A DNA stretch of 64,000 bases from contig NZ_JBPCZH010000001.1 in the NCBI RefSeq assembly GCF_051251085.1, positions 496,001-560,000 of the forward strand. Direction: 5' to 3'. This stretch comes from Cernens ardua. GTDB taxonomy: Bacteria; Pseudomonadota; Gammaproteobacteria; Pseudomonadales; Halomonadaceae. Below, one piece after another: positions 17,065-26,211 of this stretch (its first letter is position 1; each line of letters begins with the position of its first letter). The notes below the pieces were generated by a model. It searched no databases, was not told where the DNA came from, and saw nothing but the letters and a program-made list of their open reading frames with translations. The translations under genes and the position numbers were made by a program.

Positions 17065-18738
17065 TTATCCTTTTTTCTGCGCTTTGGCCCAGCCATCCTT
17101 CAAGCTGACCGTTCGGTTAAATACCAGTTTGCCATCCTTGCCATGGTCCATGAGGTCAGCACAGAAATAGCCTACACGCTCGAACTGGAAGTGATCTTCA
17201 GGTTGCGCTTCTGCCAGTGAAGGCTCGGCCACACCCTGCACAATCGTCAAGGAGTCAGGATTCAGGTTCTCAAGGAACTCGCCGTCCTTGAATTGATCCG
17301 GTGCCTCAACGTTAAACAGGTTGTCATAGTTACGGACTTCAACCGGCACACCGTGCTCAACACTCACCCAATGGATAACCCCTTTCACTTTACGCCCTTC
17401 CGGGTTAGCACCCAGAGTAGCGTGGTCTACACTGCAACGCAGCTCAACCACATTACCGGCATCATCCTTGATCACTTCATCACAACGAATGACATAGGCA
17501 TTACGCAAACGCACTTCCTTGCCCGGTGCAAGACGGAAGAACTTCTTCGGCGGTTCTTCCATGAAATCGTCGGCATCAATGTACAATTCACGTGTCAATG
17601 GCAATTGCCGGGTCCCCATATCATCACGGGCAGGATGTCCGGGCACCTCGATCACTTGCTCTTTTTCCAGATTGGTCAATACGACCTTCAATGGCTTGAG
17701 CACACACATGGCACGACGCGCGTTCTCTTCCAGATCTGAACGAATTGCGTGATACAGCATCGCAATATCAACCACATTGGCTGAACGTGAAATACCGGTC
17801 ATGTCACAAAACTTACGCAAGGACGCCGGGGTGTACCCTCGACGGCGCAACCCTGCCACCGTCGGCATGCGAGGATCATCCCAGCCGTTCACGATCCCTT
17901 CATCCACCAACAGCTTGAGCTTGCGCTTGGAGGTCACCGTATAACTGACGTTCATTCGCGCGAACTCGATCTGACGCGGATGGGACGGCACGGGAAGATG
18001 CTCAAGCAGCCAATTGTATAACGGGCGGTGATCTTCAAATTCGAGGGAACACAGCGAGTGTGTTACCCCTTCAATCGCATCCGACTGGCCGTGGGCGAAG
18101 TCGTAGGAGGGGTAGATTTTCCAGCTGTCCCCCGTCTGGTGGTGAGTACTGTTGCGGATTCGATACAGCACTGGATCTCGCATATTGATATTGGGCGAAG
18201 CCATATCTATTTTGGCACGCAAAACATGCGCCCCTTCATCAAATTCGCCTTTACGCATGCGTTCGAGCAAATCCAGATTTTCCTCAACAGAACGATCACG
18301 GTGTGGGCTCGGCTTACCCGGCTCAGTCAATGTACCGCGATATTCACGCATCTCTTCAGCAGAAAGGTCATCGACATACGCCAGCCCTTTCTCCACCAGA
18401 ATAACGGCCCATTTGTAAAGCTGTTCGAAATACTGGGACGCATAATGGATATCGCCACTCCATTGGTATCCAAGCCACCGGATATCTTCCTCAATGGAAC
18501 GAACAAACTCGGCTTCCTCTTTTGCCGGGTTGGTATCATCGAAGCGCAGGTTACAGCGCCCGTTGAATTGCTCAGCCAATCCGAAATTGACCCATATCGA
18601 TTTGGCATGACCAATATGCAGATAACCATTGGGCTCCGGTGGAAAGCGAGTCACAATAGAGGATGTTTGGCCGCTATCGAGCTCTTCACGAATCTGATTG
18701 GCTAGGAAATTCGGGGCATTGGTGCTCTCAACACTCAT
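17065..18738 (-). CDS. glnS: Glutaminyl-tRNA synthetase
   Basis: The 557-residue class I synthetase has PPEPNGYLHIGHAKS (HIGH at 41-44) and the KMSKS-equivalent VTSKRKL (Thr269-Ser270-Lys271), where E. coli has MSK. The C-terminal half is the two-barrel anticodon-binding region. GlnRS in gammaproteobacteria replaces the amidation route to Gln-tRNA. The start at MSVESTNAPNF has GAGG 12 bases upstream; the frame continues 16 codons further up without similarity to the family. It is first gene of the glnS-cysS operon and divergent from ppiB. Confidence 0.97.
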   Translation of the reverse strand: MSVESTNAPNFLANQIREELDSGQTSSIVTRFPPEPNGYLHIGHAKSIWVNFGLAEQFNGRCNLRFDDTNPAKEEAEFVRSIEEDIRWLGYQWSGDIHYASQYFEQLYKWAVILVEKGLAYVDDLSAEEMREYRGTLTEPGKPSPHRDRSVEENLDLLERMRKGEFDEGAHVLRAKIDMASPNINMRDPVLYRIRNSTHHQTGDSWKIYPSYDFAHGQSDAIEGVTHSLCSLEFEDHRPLYNWLLEHLPVPSHPRQIEFARMNVSYTVTSKRKLKLLVDEGIVNGWDDPRMPTVAGLRRRGYTPASLRKFCDMTGISRSANVVDIAMLYHAIRSDLEENARRAMCVLKPLKVVLTNLEKEQVIEVPGHPARDDMGTRQLPLTRELYIDADDFMEEPPKKFFRLAPGKEVRLRNAYVIRCDEVIKDDAGNVVELRCSVDHATLGANPEGRKVKGVIHWVSVEHGVPVEVRNYDNLFNVEAPDQFKDGEFLENLNPDSLTIVQGVAEPSLAEAQPEDHFQFERVGYFCADLMDHGKDGKLVFNRTVSLKDGWAKAQKKG

Positions 18739-19272
18739 GGCGCGGCTAAACCTCGTTAATGATTGGCGCGAACGGGCGCGTCCCAACCTGGAATGAAAGG
18801 AAATAATACGTTAGTTATCCGCCCGCAACACATATGAATGTGTAACGGACTGGAGACAATCCGGCATGCTGAAATTTCCAGCTTCCCCCTTTGAATGATC
18901 TTTCACAAGCTTCTAAAAAAGCTGGATCTTCTTGTAGAACCTGCATGTTCTCATAAAAACCATGTGTTCTTATAAAAAGCGTTCTATCAATAGAAAAATC
19001 ACCTGGGCGCCATTGTTTTAGTGCCACAAGGGGACGGAGGAACGCGGTGTATCTCTAAAACGTTAATACTACTAAACAACCACTTGAGTATAAACACCCC
19101 CATGCATCGGCATAATACTCAAGACAACACAAACATCTCATGACTCACACATAACCCGACCGCAACAGAGGAAAAAATGGTCGCACGGCTTGCTGATGAA
19201 CGTTGCGGGTTCCTGATTTCGGTAATAGCCGGTATTATATCGGCACATTACATTTATCCTTGAGGATACGAC
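18739..19272. other. Divergent glnS/ppiB promoter region with short repeats
   Basis: About 530 bp with no convincing gene. Degenerate direct repeats start at 18947 (GTTCTCATAAAAA), 18966 (GTTCTTATAAAAA) and 18981 (GTTCTATCAA). A TATTAT box at about 19231-19236 could be the -10 of ppiB, with no good -35. Confidence 0.5.
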
Positions 19273-19776
19273 ATGATTCAATTAAGCACTTCCAAGGGCC
19301 CAATCAAACTGCGCCTGTTTTACGATAAAGCCCCGATTACTGCCAAAAATTTTGAAGAGTACGTCAGGGATGGTTTCTATGATGGCACCCTTTTCCACCG
19401 TGTCATCCCCGGTTTTATGGTGCAGGCCGGCGGTTTCGATAAAACCTTCAGTCAGAAAGAGACCGGCGCCACCATCAAAAATGAAGCAGACAATGGCTTG
19501 AGCAACAAACGGGGCACACTTGCCATGGCTCGTACGCCTGATCCGCATTCGGCCAGCGCTCAATTTTTCATTAATGTGGCCGATAATACCTTCCTGAACC
19601 ATACCGCGCCTACACCCCAGGGTTGGGGATATTGCGTTTTCGGTGAAGTGGTAGAAGGCATGGATATTGTGGAAGCGATCGAGGGCGTTAAAACCGGTCG
19701 CCGCGGTATGCATGCTGATGTGCCGGTCGACGATGTTGTTATCGAACACGCGGAAGTGATTGAAGACCAGGCGTGA
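19273..19776 (+). CDS. ppiB: Cytoplasmic cyclophilin-type peptidyl-prolyl isomerase B
   Basis: The 167-residue cyclophilin domain has no signal peptide. Active-site segments are FHRVIPGFMVQAG (catalytic Arg), ASAQFFINVADN and GWGYCVFGEVVEGMD. It speeds proline isomerisation during folding. GAGG lies 8 bases before ATG 19273. It is followed 99 bp later by lpxH, as in Pseudomonas, where ppiB and lpxH are also neighbours. The length is close to the E. coli protein (164). Confidence 0.97.
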   Translation: MIQLSTSKGPIKLRLFYDKAPITAKNFEEYVRDGFYDGTLFHRVIPGFMVQAGGFDKTFSQKETGATIKNEADNGLSNKRGTLAMARTPDPHSASAQFFINVADNTFLNHTAPTPQGWGYCVFGEVVEGMDIVEAIEGVKTGRRGMHADVPVDDVVIEHAEVIEDQA

Positions 19777-19875
19777 GCTTTTTTACCGCGTGAAGGCAGG
19801 GTTACCCGGCAATCGCTGTTGCATGCCTGTTCATAGCAGGTATGCTGTAGGTAGAGCACACATTGAAGAGATATC

Positions 19876-20637
19876 ATGACTACCCTTTTTATTGCTGACA
19901 TACACCTTTCCGAGGAAAGGACGGAGCTTACTGAAGCTTTTTTCAACTACCTGGATTATCGTGCAATCGAGGCGGACACTCTGTATATACTCGGTGATCT
20001 CTTTGATGCCTGGATCGGCGATGATGCCATGGGTGATTTTGAAAACAGCGTGGCCGACAAGATTGCCGAGTATGCCGCAAAGGGAAAGGAAGTTTTCCTC
20101 ATGCATGGCAATCGTGATTTCCTGATGGGAAACCACTTTGCCCAGCGCGCTCACCTGACGATTCTGGATGATCCTTCACTCATCATGCTGGGCGATATCC
20201 CCGTCCTGATTACGCACGGCGATATGCTGTGTACTGATGATAAAAAGTACATGAAGTTCAGAAAGATGGTTCGCAACCCCCTATGGCAAAAGATGGCGTT
20301 GGCGATGCCGCTTTCACAACGCAAAAAAGTGGCCCAGCAGATGCGTGAAAAATCACAGGCATCCAATATTGACAAGCCTAGAGAGATCATGGACGTCAAT
20401 CATGATGCGGTCGTGAAATTGATGCAGAAATATCAGGTACGTACCATGATTCAAGGGCATACCCATCGCCCGGATGTGCATGAGTTCGATGTTGCCGACG
20501 GCACGATGAGACGTTACGTGTTGGGTGATTGGCGTATCGACCATGAACATGACATCGATAGTGGATGGGAGGTTCGCCATGATGGCCTTGCCCTCACTTT
20601 GGAAGAGTTCCATTTGAGCGAACTGGCATACGAATAA
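19876..20637 (+). CDS. lpxH: UDP-2,3-diacylglucosamine pyrophosphohydrolase LpxH
   Basis: The 253-residue calcineurin-like metallophosphoesterase cleaves UDP-2,3-diacylglucosamine to lipid X and UMP, step four of lipid A synthesis, at the inner membrane. The two-manganese site is complete: Asp8 and His10 (IADIHLS), Asp41 (GDLFDAW), Asn79 (HGNRDF), a His in LITHGD, and two in GHTHRPD. It is about 13 residues longer than E. coli LpxH, mostly at the C-terminus. Its presence confirms a Gram-negative with lipid A. A bidirectional terminator follows. Confidence 0.97.
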   Translation: MTTLFIADIHLSEERTELTEAFFNYLDYRAIEADTLYILGDLFDAWIGDDAMGDFENSVADKIAEYAAKGKEVFLMHGNRDFLMGNHFAQRAHLTILDDPSLIMLGDIPVLITHGDMLCTDDKKYMKFRKMVRNPLWQKMALAMPLSQRKKVAQQMREKSQASNIDKPREIMDVNHDAVVKLMQKYQVRTMIQGHTHRPDVHEFDVADGTMRRYVLGDWRIDHEHDIDSGWEVRHDGLALTLEEFHLSELAYE

Positions 20638-20655
20638 TCGGCGTGAATAAAAGGT

Positions 20656-20693
20656 AAAAAAGCAGACCTGCTTCAGCGGCGTCTGCTTTTTTT
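20656..20693. terminator. Bidirectional terminator between lpxH and the lipoprotein gene
   Basis: AAAGCAGAC and GTCTGCTTT pair over 9 bp, with an A-run to the left and seven T to the right, so it can stop transcripts from both sides. Confidence 0.85.
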
Positions 20694-20754
20694 ATGCTAT
20701 CGGAACCCACAAGGCGGATTTAACGAAGATGCGAGAACATACCGGAGCCAAGCA

Positions 20755-21201
20755 TCAATAGAATGGCATAGTCACTTTATTGTCGATGAAACTTTTACGC
20801 CATAATGCCGGCCAGACTTGCGGCTGGAAACCTTCACCACGTGATTTCAGGCATTGGGACTGCCATTGTTGGGCAAAGGTCGTCGTCTGAAGTTGACGCC
20901 ATGATACAGGATCATCGTCATCAAGCGTTACATCATAGGCACCATTCACCATTTGCCTGAGCGCTTGACTACCCCGCACGTTTTTCAATTGTGAAAGTAA
21001 CTTCTGTTGGCTCCATGGACTGCTTTGTGGACGCTGCGCCACTAGCCATTTCCCCAGAGAAAAGACATTCGCGCACACCGCATCGGGGCCTGTTTCAGGA
21101 GGAGATGCCGCGCACCCCGCCAATGTCATGGCGGTCATAAATGCAAAAGCTCCCATACTCAGCTTCTTTAAACCCAACGCCCTGCATCGCTGCCTGTCCA
21201 T
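20755..21201 (-). CDS. Putative lipoprotein of unknown function
   Basis: The 148-residue protein has a lipoprotein signal: basic start (MDRQRCRALGLKK), hydrophobic stretch and lipobox LAGC with the modified Cys at about residue 30. The mature part of about 119 residues is soluble, Gln/Trp-rich, with two further cysteines that could form a disulfide in the periplasm. The residue after the Cys is Ala rather than Asp, so outer-membrane sorting is expected. AGGAGA before ATG supports the start. I recognise no domain. It lies alone between the lpxH terminator and miaE. Confidence 0.75.
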   Translation of the reverse strand: MDRQRCRALGLKKLSMGAFAFMTAMTLAGCAASPPETGPDAVCANVFSLGKWLVAQRPQSSPWSQQKLLSQLKNVRGSQALRQMVNGAYDVTLDDDDPVSWRQLQTTTFAQQWQSQCLKSRGEGFQPQVWPALWRKSFIDNKVTMPFY

Positions 21202-21397
21202 CTGGATCTCCTGAAAGTAAGCTAGAACAATGATCCTTCATACAAACTGCAGGATCATTTCATGAAAAAGCCTTTCTCCCTTCCTTTATCCAATATGTCT
21301 CAGCGGTTGTCTACGGTTATGTAAATAACACCGCCCTGATAGCAGACCCTCCGTTGGTTCAGGCTGCTGACAAGTACGACATGTTGCTCCCCAGAGC

Positions 21398-22045
21398 TCA
21401 GGCCGGTATACCGCTATGAAAGCGGAATTCAGGATCAGGGCTTTCAATCAGTTTTTGTTCTTCATGACGAAAGAAATCGATGCGCGCCTGGATATCCTTC
21501 ATGCCATACTCAGCCGCATACTGTTCAGCCAGCTCAATGTAGTCTTCAAAATGACGCCCTTCGGAACGAACCAACGCACGATAGAACTTCGCCAAGGTGT
21601 CATCCAGATGAGGAATCAGCGCTGCAAACCGTTCACAGGAACGTGCCTCAATCAAACCGCCCACAATCAGAATATCAATGAGGCGCCCCGGTTCACTGGT
21701 ACGCACATGCGCCCGCAAGCCCTCCGCATAACGTGAAGCGGTAATATGTTCATATTCGATGCCACGTTCCTGCATTAAAGTGACGACCTGCTCGAAGTGA
21801 AGAAGCTCTTCCCTCGCCAATTGGGACATTTTTGTCAACAATTCAGGACGATCTACGTAACGAAACATAAGATTCATCGCTGTCGAGGCTGCTTTCTTTT
21901 CACACTGCGCGTGGTCAATCATCAACAGGCGCTCATTCCCCAACGCAGCATTTACCCATTCATCCGGCGTTAGACACGGAAGGAAATCCAATAGCTCCTG
22001 CGGCAGCATATGCGTGTAGCTTTCTTCTTCAAGATGAGTTGGCAC
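21398..22045 (-). CDS. miaE: tRNA-(ms2io6A37) hydroxylase MiaE
   Basis: The 215-residue diiron enzyme hydroxylates the isopentenyl group of ms2i6A at position 37 of tRNAs reading U-starting codons. Iron ligands fit the ferritin-like pattern: Glu49, Glu80 with His83 (EELLHF), Glu133, and Glu162 with His165 (SEGRHF). Translation begins at GTG 22045, preceded by GGGAG at 8-9 bases. The enzyme needs oxygen and is found in Salmonella and Pseudomonas but not E. coli K-12. The genes for the earlier steps (miaA, miaB) are not in this window. Confidence 0.95.
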   Translation of the reverse strand: MPTHLEEESYTHMLPQELLDFLPCLTPDEWVNAALGNERLLMIDHAQCEKKAASTAMNLMFRYVDRPELLTKMSQLAREELLHFEQVVTLMQERGIEYEHITASRYAEGLRAHVRTSEPGRLIDILIVGGLIEARSCERFAALIPHLDDTLAKFYRALVRSEGRHFEDYIELAEQYAAEYGMKDIQARIDFFRHEEQKLIESPDPEFRFHSGIPA

Positions 22046-22260
22046 GCTGACTTTCTCCCTATTGATTGACTAAAAACACGTGAATGTACCACGAAAAGCG
22101 CCTTACGATGTGCCGGAAAGGGGGAATTAAGTAAACACCTGATCGAGTCATGAGGAATAACGTTCAACCAAACACGACTATTAGATAAGAGCAAGGACTT
22201 AACATTGTCGACATTCAACGTTAACATTTAGTTATCCTTTCACTCGATGAGGAAAGTCCC

Positions 22261-24858
22261 GTGCTTGATGATTATAGAAAAGAAGTGGCAAGCCGAGCCG
22301 AAGAAGGTATTCCACCCAAGGCTCTCAATGCAGAAATGACCGCTCAGCTGGTTGAATTGCTGAAGAATCCACCGAAGGGTGAAGAAGAATTTCTGCTCAA
22401 ACTGCTGACTGACCGGGTCCCTCCCGGTGTGGATGAGGCGGCCTATGTTAAGGCGGGGTTCCTCTCCGCTATTACGCGTGGCGAAATCAGCAGCCCACTG
22501 GTAGATAAAGTCCATGCCGTAAAGTTACTGGGCACCATGCAGGGTGGCTATAATATCACCACGCTGGTTGAGCTTCTTGATCACGATGAGCTGGCAGAAG
22601 AAGCCATGAGGCAGCTAAAACATACGCTGCTGATGTTTGACTCGTTCCATGATGTAGCTGACCGCGCCAATGCGGGTAACAAATATGCACGGGAACTCAT
22701 TGAGTCGTGGGCCGAAGCCGAGTGGTTCAAGCGCAAACCCAAACTGGCCGAAAAAATCACCCTGAGCGTGTTCAAGGTTCCGGGAGAAACCAATACGGAT
22801 GATCTCTCCCCTGCTCCGGATGCGTGGTCACGTCCCGATATTCCCTTGCATGCCAATGCCATGCTGAAAAATCCACGTGAGGGTATCGAGCCCGTAGTAC
22901 CGGGTAAAGTAGGCCCACTGGCACAAATAGAAGAAGTACGTAACCAGGGGTTCCCCGTCGTTTATGTGGGCGATGTCGTCGGTACCGGCTCGTCGCGTAA
23001 ATCGGCCACGAATTCAGTATTGTGGTTCTTCGGCCACGATATCCCGTACGTCCCCAACAAACGCAGTGGCGGCTTCTGTTTTGGTGGAAAAATAGCCCCC
23101 ATCTTCTTTAATACCATGGAAGATGCAGGCGCCCTCCCCATCGAAATGGATGTTTCTGCCATGAATATGGGTGACATTATTGACGTCTACCCCTATGAAG
23201 GCAAAGTGACGCGTTATCAATCCGATGAGGTGATCTCCACCTTTTCACTGAAAACCCGTGTCCTGTTGGATGAAGTACGTGCAGGTGGTCGTATTCCGCT
23301 GATCATTGGTCGTGGCCTGACGCATCGTGCGCGCGAATTTCTTGGGCTACCTCCAAGCGACGTGTTTGCCACACCTGAAGCGCCGAAAGGCGTCGATTAC
23401 GGCTATACACTGGCACAGAAAATGGTTGGACGTGCCTGCAATCTGGAAGGTGTGCGCCCGGGCATGTATTGCGAACCCCGCATGACAACAGTGGGTTCAC
23501 AGGATACGACCGGCCCGATGACACGTGATGAGCTCAAAGACCTCGCTTGCCTTGGTTTCCAGTCGGATCTGGTAATGCAGTCGTTCTGCCACACGGCCGC
23601 CTATCCAAAACCGGTGGATATCGAAATGCAACACACATTGCCCGATTTCATCATGAATCGTGGCGGTGTATCCCTCCGCCCGGGTGACGGTATTATCCAC
23701 TCCTGGCTCAACCGTATGCTATTGCCCGATACGGTAGGCACCGGTGGCGATTCACACACCCGTTTCCCGATGGGGATCTCCTTCCCGGCGGGCTCAGGGC
23801 TGGTGGCTTTCGCAGCAGCCACCGGTGTAATGCCCCTCGATATGCCTGAATCCATTCTGGTGCGTTTCAAAGGAAAACGCCGCCCCGGCGTAACGTTAAG
23901 GGATCTGGTACATGCCATTCCTTATTACGGCATCAAGAACGGCCTGCTGACGGTTGAAAAATCCGGCAAGAAAAATGCATTCTCCGGACGTATCCTTGAA
24001 ATAGAAGGACTGGAAGATCTTACTGTTGAGCAGGCGTTCGAGCTCTCCGATGCTTCAGCGGAACGCAGTGCGGCCGGTTGTACCATTACGCTGTCTGAAA
24101 ACAGTGTTAAAGAGTACCTCCAATCCAATATTACCCTGCTGAAGTGGATGATCAGCAATGGCTATGGCGAACGTCGCACGATTGAACGCCGCATCAAAGG
24201 AATGGAAGAGTGGCTGGAGAATCCATCACTGCTCCGCGCAGATCCGGATGCGCAGTATGCTGAAGTCATCGAAATCGACATGGGTGAAATTGATCAACCG
24301 ATCCTCTGTGCCCCGAATGATCCTGACGATGCCCGCCTGCTTTCGGATGTCGCCGGGGAGAAAATCGATGAAGTATTCATCGGTTCCTGCATGACCAACA
24401 TTGGGCACTTCCGTGCGGCCGGCAAGCTATTGGAGAAACAACCACCCCACTCGCTGAAAACCCATCTCTGGTTGGCACCACCCACCAAGATGGACAAACA
24501 CCAGTTGACGCAGGAAGGCTACTACACCATCTACGAGACAGCCGGTGCACGTCTCGAAATGCCGGGATGCTCACTCTGTATGGGTAACCAGGCACGTGTT
24601 GCGGACAAGGCAACGGTAGTTTCCACCTCAACACGCAACTTCCCCAACCGCCTCGGGGATGGTGCCAATGTATATCTGGCCTCGGCCGAACTGGCCTCCA
24701 TCGCGGCGGTATTGGGGCGCCTGCCCAGTGTCGAGGAATATCACACCTATATGGGTGAATTTAATGCGATGGCGAGCGAAATCTATCGCTACATGAGCTT
24801 CAACGAAATAGCCGAGTACCAAAAGGCAGCTGCCTCTATTCCTGTTGCCGAAGTATAA
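22261..24858 (+). CDS. acnB: Aconitate hydratase B
   Basis: The 865-residue enzyme isomerises citrate to isocitrate in the TCA cycle and matches E. coli AcnB almost end to end in length. It has the AcnB-specific HEAT-like N-terminal domain (1-160), then the swivelling domain, then the cluster domains. The [4Fe-4S] ligands are Cys710 (GSCMTNIGH) and Cys770/Cys773 (CSLCMGNQ). The start is GTG with GAGGAAAG 4-7 bases upstream. AcnB apoprotein can bind mRNA when iron is scarce, a known moonlighting role. It is a single-gene unit ended by a strong terminator. Confidence 0.97.
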   Translation: MLDDYRKEVASRAEEGIPPKALNAEMTAQLVELLKNPPKGEEEFLLKLLTDRVPPGVDEAAYVKAGFLSAITRGEISSPLVDKVHAVKLLGTMQGGYNITTLVELLDHDELAEEAMRQLKHTLLMFDSFHDVADRANAGNKYARELIESWAEAEWFKRKPKLAEKITLSVFKVPGETNTDDLSPAPDAWSRPDIPLHANAMLKNPREGIEPVVPGKVGPLAQIEEVRNQGFPVVYVGDVVGTGSSRKSATNSVLWFFGHDIPYVPNKRSGGFCFGGKIAPIFFNTMEDAGALPIEMDVSAMNMGDIIDVYPYEGKVTRYQSDEVISTFSLKTRVLLDEVRAGGRIPLIIGRGLTHRAREFLGLPPSDVFATPEAPKGVDYGYTLAQKMVGRACNLEGVRPGMYCEPRMTTVGSQDTTGPMTRDELKDLACLGFQSDLVMQSFCHTAAYPKPVDIEMQHTLPDFIMNRGGVSLRPGDGIIHSWLNRMLLPDTVGTGGDSHTRFPMGISFPAGSGLVAFAAATGVMPLDMPESILVRFKGKRRPGVTLRDLVHAIPYYGIKNGLLTVEKSGKKNAFSGRILEIEGLEDLTVEQAFELSDASAERSAAGCTITLSENSVKEYLQSNITLLKWMISNGYGERRTIERRIKGMEEWLENPSLLRADPDAQYAEVIEIDMGEIDQPILCAPNDPDDARLLSDVAGEKIDEVFIGSCMTNIGHFRAAGKLLEKQPPHSLKTHLWLAPPTKMDKHQLTQEGYYTIYETAGARLEMPGCSLCMGNQARVADKATVVSTSTRNFPNRLGDGANVYLASAELASIAAVLGRLPSVEEYHTYMGEFNAMASEIYRYMSFNEIAEYQKAAASIPVAEV

Positions 24859-24864
24859 TGCAGT

Positions 24865-24904
24865 AGGCCCAAACCACTTTAATCAGTGGATTTTGGGCCT
24901 TTTT
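24865..24904 (+). terminator. Rho-independent terminator of acnB
   Basis: AGGCCCAAA-CCACT pairs with AGTGG-ATTTTGGGCCT (one small bulge) and ends in a T-run, starting 7 bases after the stop codon. Confidence 0.92.
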
Positions 24905-24959
24905 ATACGACCTTGGTCGCAATGTCAGGAAAATTTTTTCGCGTTAGGCTACTTTTTAC

Positions 24960-24990
24960 TTGCGAACACCGTTTTCAAATCATGTATAAT
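24960..24990 (+). promoter_or_regulatory. Promoter of the outer-membrane protein gene
   Basis: A perfect TATAAT (24985-24990) is preceded by TTGCGA (24960-24965) at 19 bases. This would give a leader of about 180 bases before the start codon. Confidence 0.6.
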
Positions 24991-25006
24991 GGGTATGTTC
25001 AGTTTA

Positions 25007-25030
25007 CGTTAAGAGCGTAGATGCTTAACG
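25007..25030 (+). promoter_or_regulatory. Stem-loop near the 5' end of the omp leader
   Basis: CGTTAAG and CTTAACG pair around a 10-base loop within about 10 bases of the predicted transcript start. A second small inverted repeat (GTTCG/CGAAC) lies near 25100-25120. Hairpins at the 5' end protect E. coli ompA mRNA from decay, so a similar role is possible here. Confidence 0.5.
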
Positions 25031-25175
25031 CAAAAGAAACACAGAGATCAAAAAATATCTTGATTTTGTTTTGCGTCTGAAGCATATTAAAAAACACTGT
25101 TCGGCAATGAATCGAACAACCTGATTGAAATGACACGTTAAATGTCGTGTCTACCCTTTGATAAGGAGCAAGACG

Positions 25176-25694
25176 ATGAAATTAGCAACTTTCATGGCAG
25201 TACCGGTTATCGTTGCCTCTTCCATGCTGGCAATCGGCACTGCAAACGCAGACGAAAACTCTGGCCTGTACAGCGGTGTTAACGTTTCAAACAACATCGT
25301 TCACAAGTCCGGTGCAAGCAATCACCGCAAAACCGGTGTTGGTGCATTTGTTGGTTACAAATATGCTCCCTGGTTCGCTACCGAGCTGACTTATGACGAT
25401 TACGGTCACTTCCGTTATCCGAACAAACACTACACTCGTACCAAAACCTACGGCCTGAGCCTGATTCCTCAGCTGCCTCTGGGTGGTGGTGTTTCTGTCT
25501 TCGCTCGTGGTGGTTATGACTACGTTCAGAGCGACCTGCACCTGCGTCATTGGGCTCCGGTTGCCGGCGCTGGTATCAGCTACCAGCCTTCCACTACCGT
25601 GCCTGTCTTCGCACGTGTAGAGTATGATCGCGTATTCGTGAACCATCACTTCAAACTGGACAGCACCAAACTTTCTGTTGGCGTTCAGTTCTAA
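25176..25694 (+). CDS. Small OmpA-like outer-membrane beta-barrel protein
   Basis: The 172-residue protein has a signal peptide of 25 residues (ending TANA) and a mature part of about 147 residues with alternating polar/hydrophobic strands, many Tyr and Gly, and a terminal Phe (SVGVQF) as required for outer-membrane insertion. The size fits an eight-stranded barrel like the OmpA N-terminal domain, without the peptidoglycan-binding domain. Strands are unusually His-rich (HKSGASNHRK, HLRHW, NHHFKL). AAGGAG 7 bases before ATG 25176 sets the start, not the TTG six codons earlier. Codon use is strongly biased toward common codons, suggesting high expression. Function could be structural, porin-like or adhesive; unknown. 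Confidence 0.85.
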   Translation: MKLATFMAVPVIVASSMLAIGTANADENSGLYSGVNVSNNIVHKSGASNHRKTGVGAFVGYKYAPWFATELTYDDYGHFRYPNKHYTRTKTYGLSLIPQLPLGGGVSVFARGGYDYVQSDLHLRHWAPVAGAGISYQPSTTVPVFARVEYDRVFVNHHFKLDSTKLSVGVQF

Positions 25695-25730
25695 GATTAG
25701 CGTTCACTCTTGAAGTGAATTCTGATAATG

Positions 25731-25758
25731 ACGCGGGGCTTCGGCCTCGCGTTTTTTT
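25731..25758 (+). terminator. Rho-independent terminator of the omp gene
   Basis: ACGCGGGGC and GCCTCGCGT form a 9-bp stem (one G-U) around TTCG, followed by seven T. Confidence 0.92.
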
Positions 25759-26211
25759 ATGCCTGAATTCTGCAGTACATTCATGTCATATTTAACAACA
25801 TGCTCTTCTAGCCAAAAATATACAGAATCAGGCGCACATTTTGCCTGCGCGTGGCTCCACGGTGTTCGATCACAGTTCAAGGCTTGCTCGGAGAAGGCCA
25901 AAGTATTGCCAACAATATTAGGCCATTACACCCTGCCCCTTTTTCACCAAAGACCGGATTATTTACTTTGAAAAATTGCGTTGTCTTACTAATAGAGACA
26001 CGCCACAACACTTAAAGTTCATGAGGCTGCATTTTAATTTTTCCTGCCTATTCCAAAATATACAGCTATCATGTCAGTTACATTTCATCACAGTATTCAG
26101 TCTATTCACTTTTTCTGGCAGGATGGCATCCAATATGCAAGGGATTCATGGCCGATGACTGACGCCGGCATCACCTTATACGCACACATCATTCGACAAG
26201 GACTCAAATAA
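25759..26211. other. Gap upstream of cdd, no gene seen
   Basis: About 450 bp, AT-rich to the right. Short open frames here lack ribosome sites and family features. The cdd promoter should lie in the last 150 bp, but I see no clear pair of boxes. Confidence 0.5.

Noticed and set aside
17905..17940. Threonine in the KMSKS-equivalent of GlnRS as a defect
   Set aside because: The essential Ser and Lys are kept and the position is variable in related synthetases, so it is not evidence of loss of function.
18815..19027. 70-codon minus frame in the glnS/ppiB gap
   Set aside because: It consists largely of the AT-rich repeats, with no ribosome site and no recognisable domain.
25759..25971. 70-codon plus frame after the omp terminator
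   Set aside because: It starts within the terminator T-run region, lacks a ribosome site and resembles no protein family.
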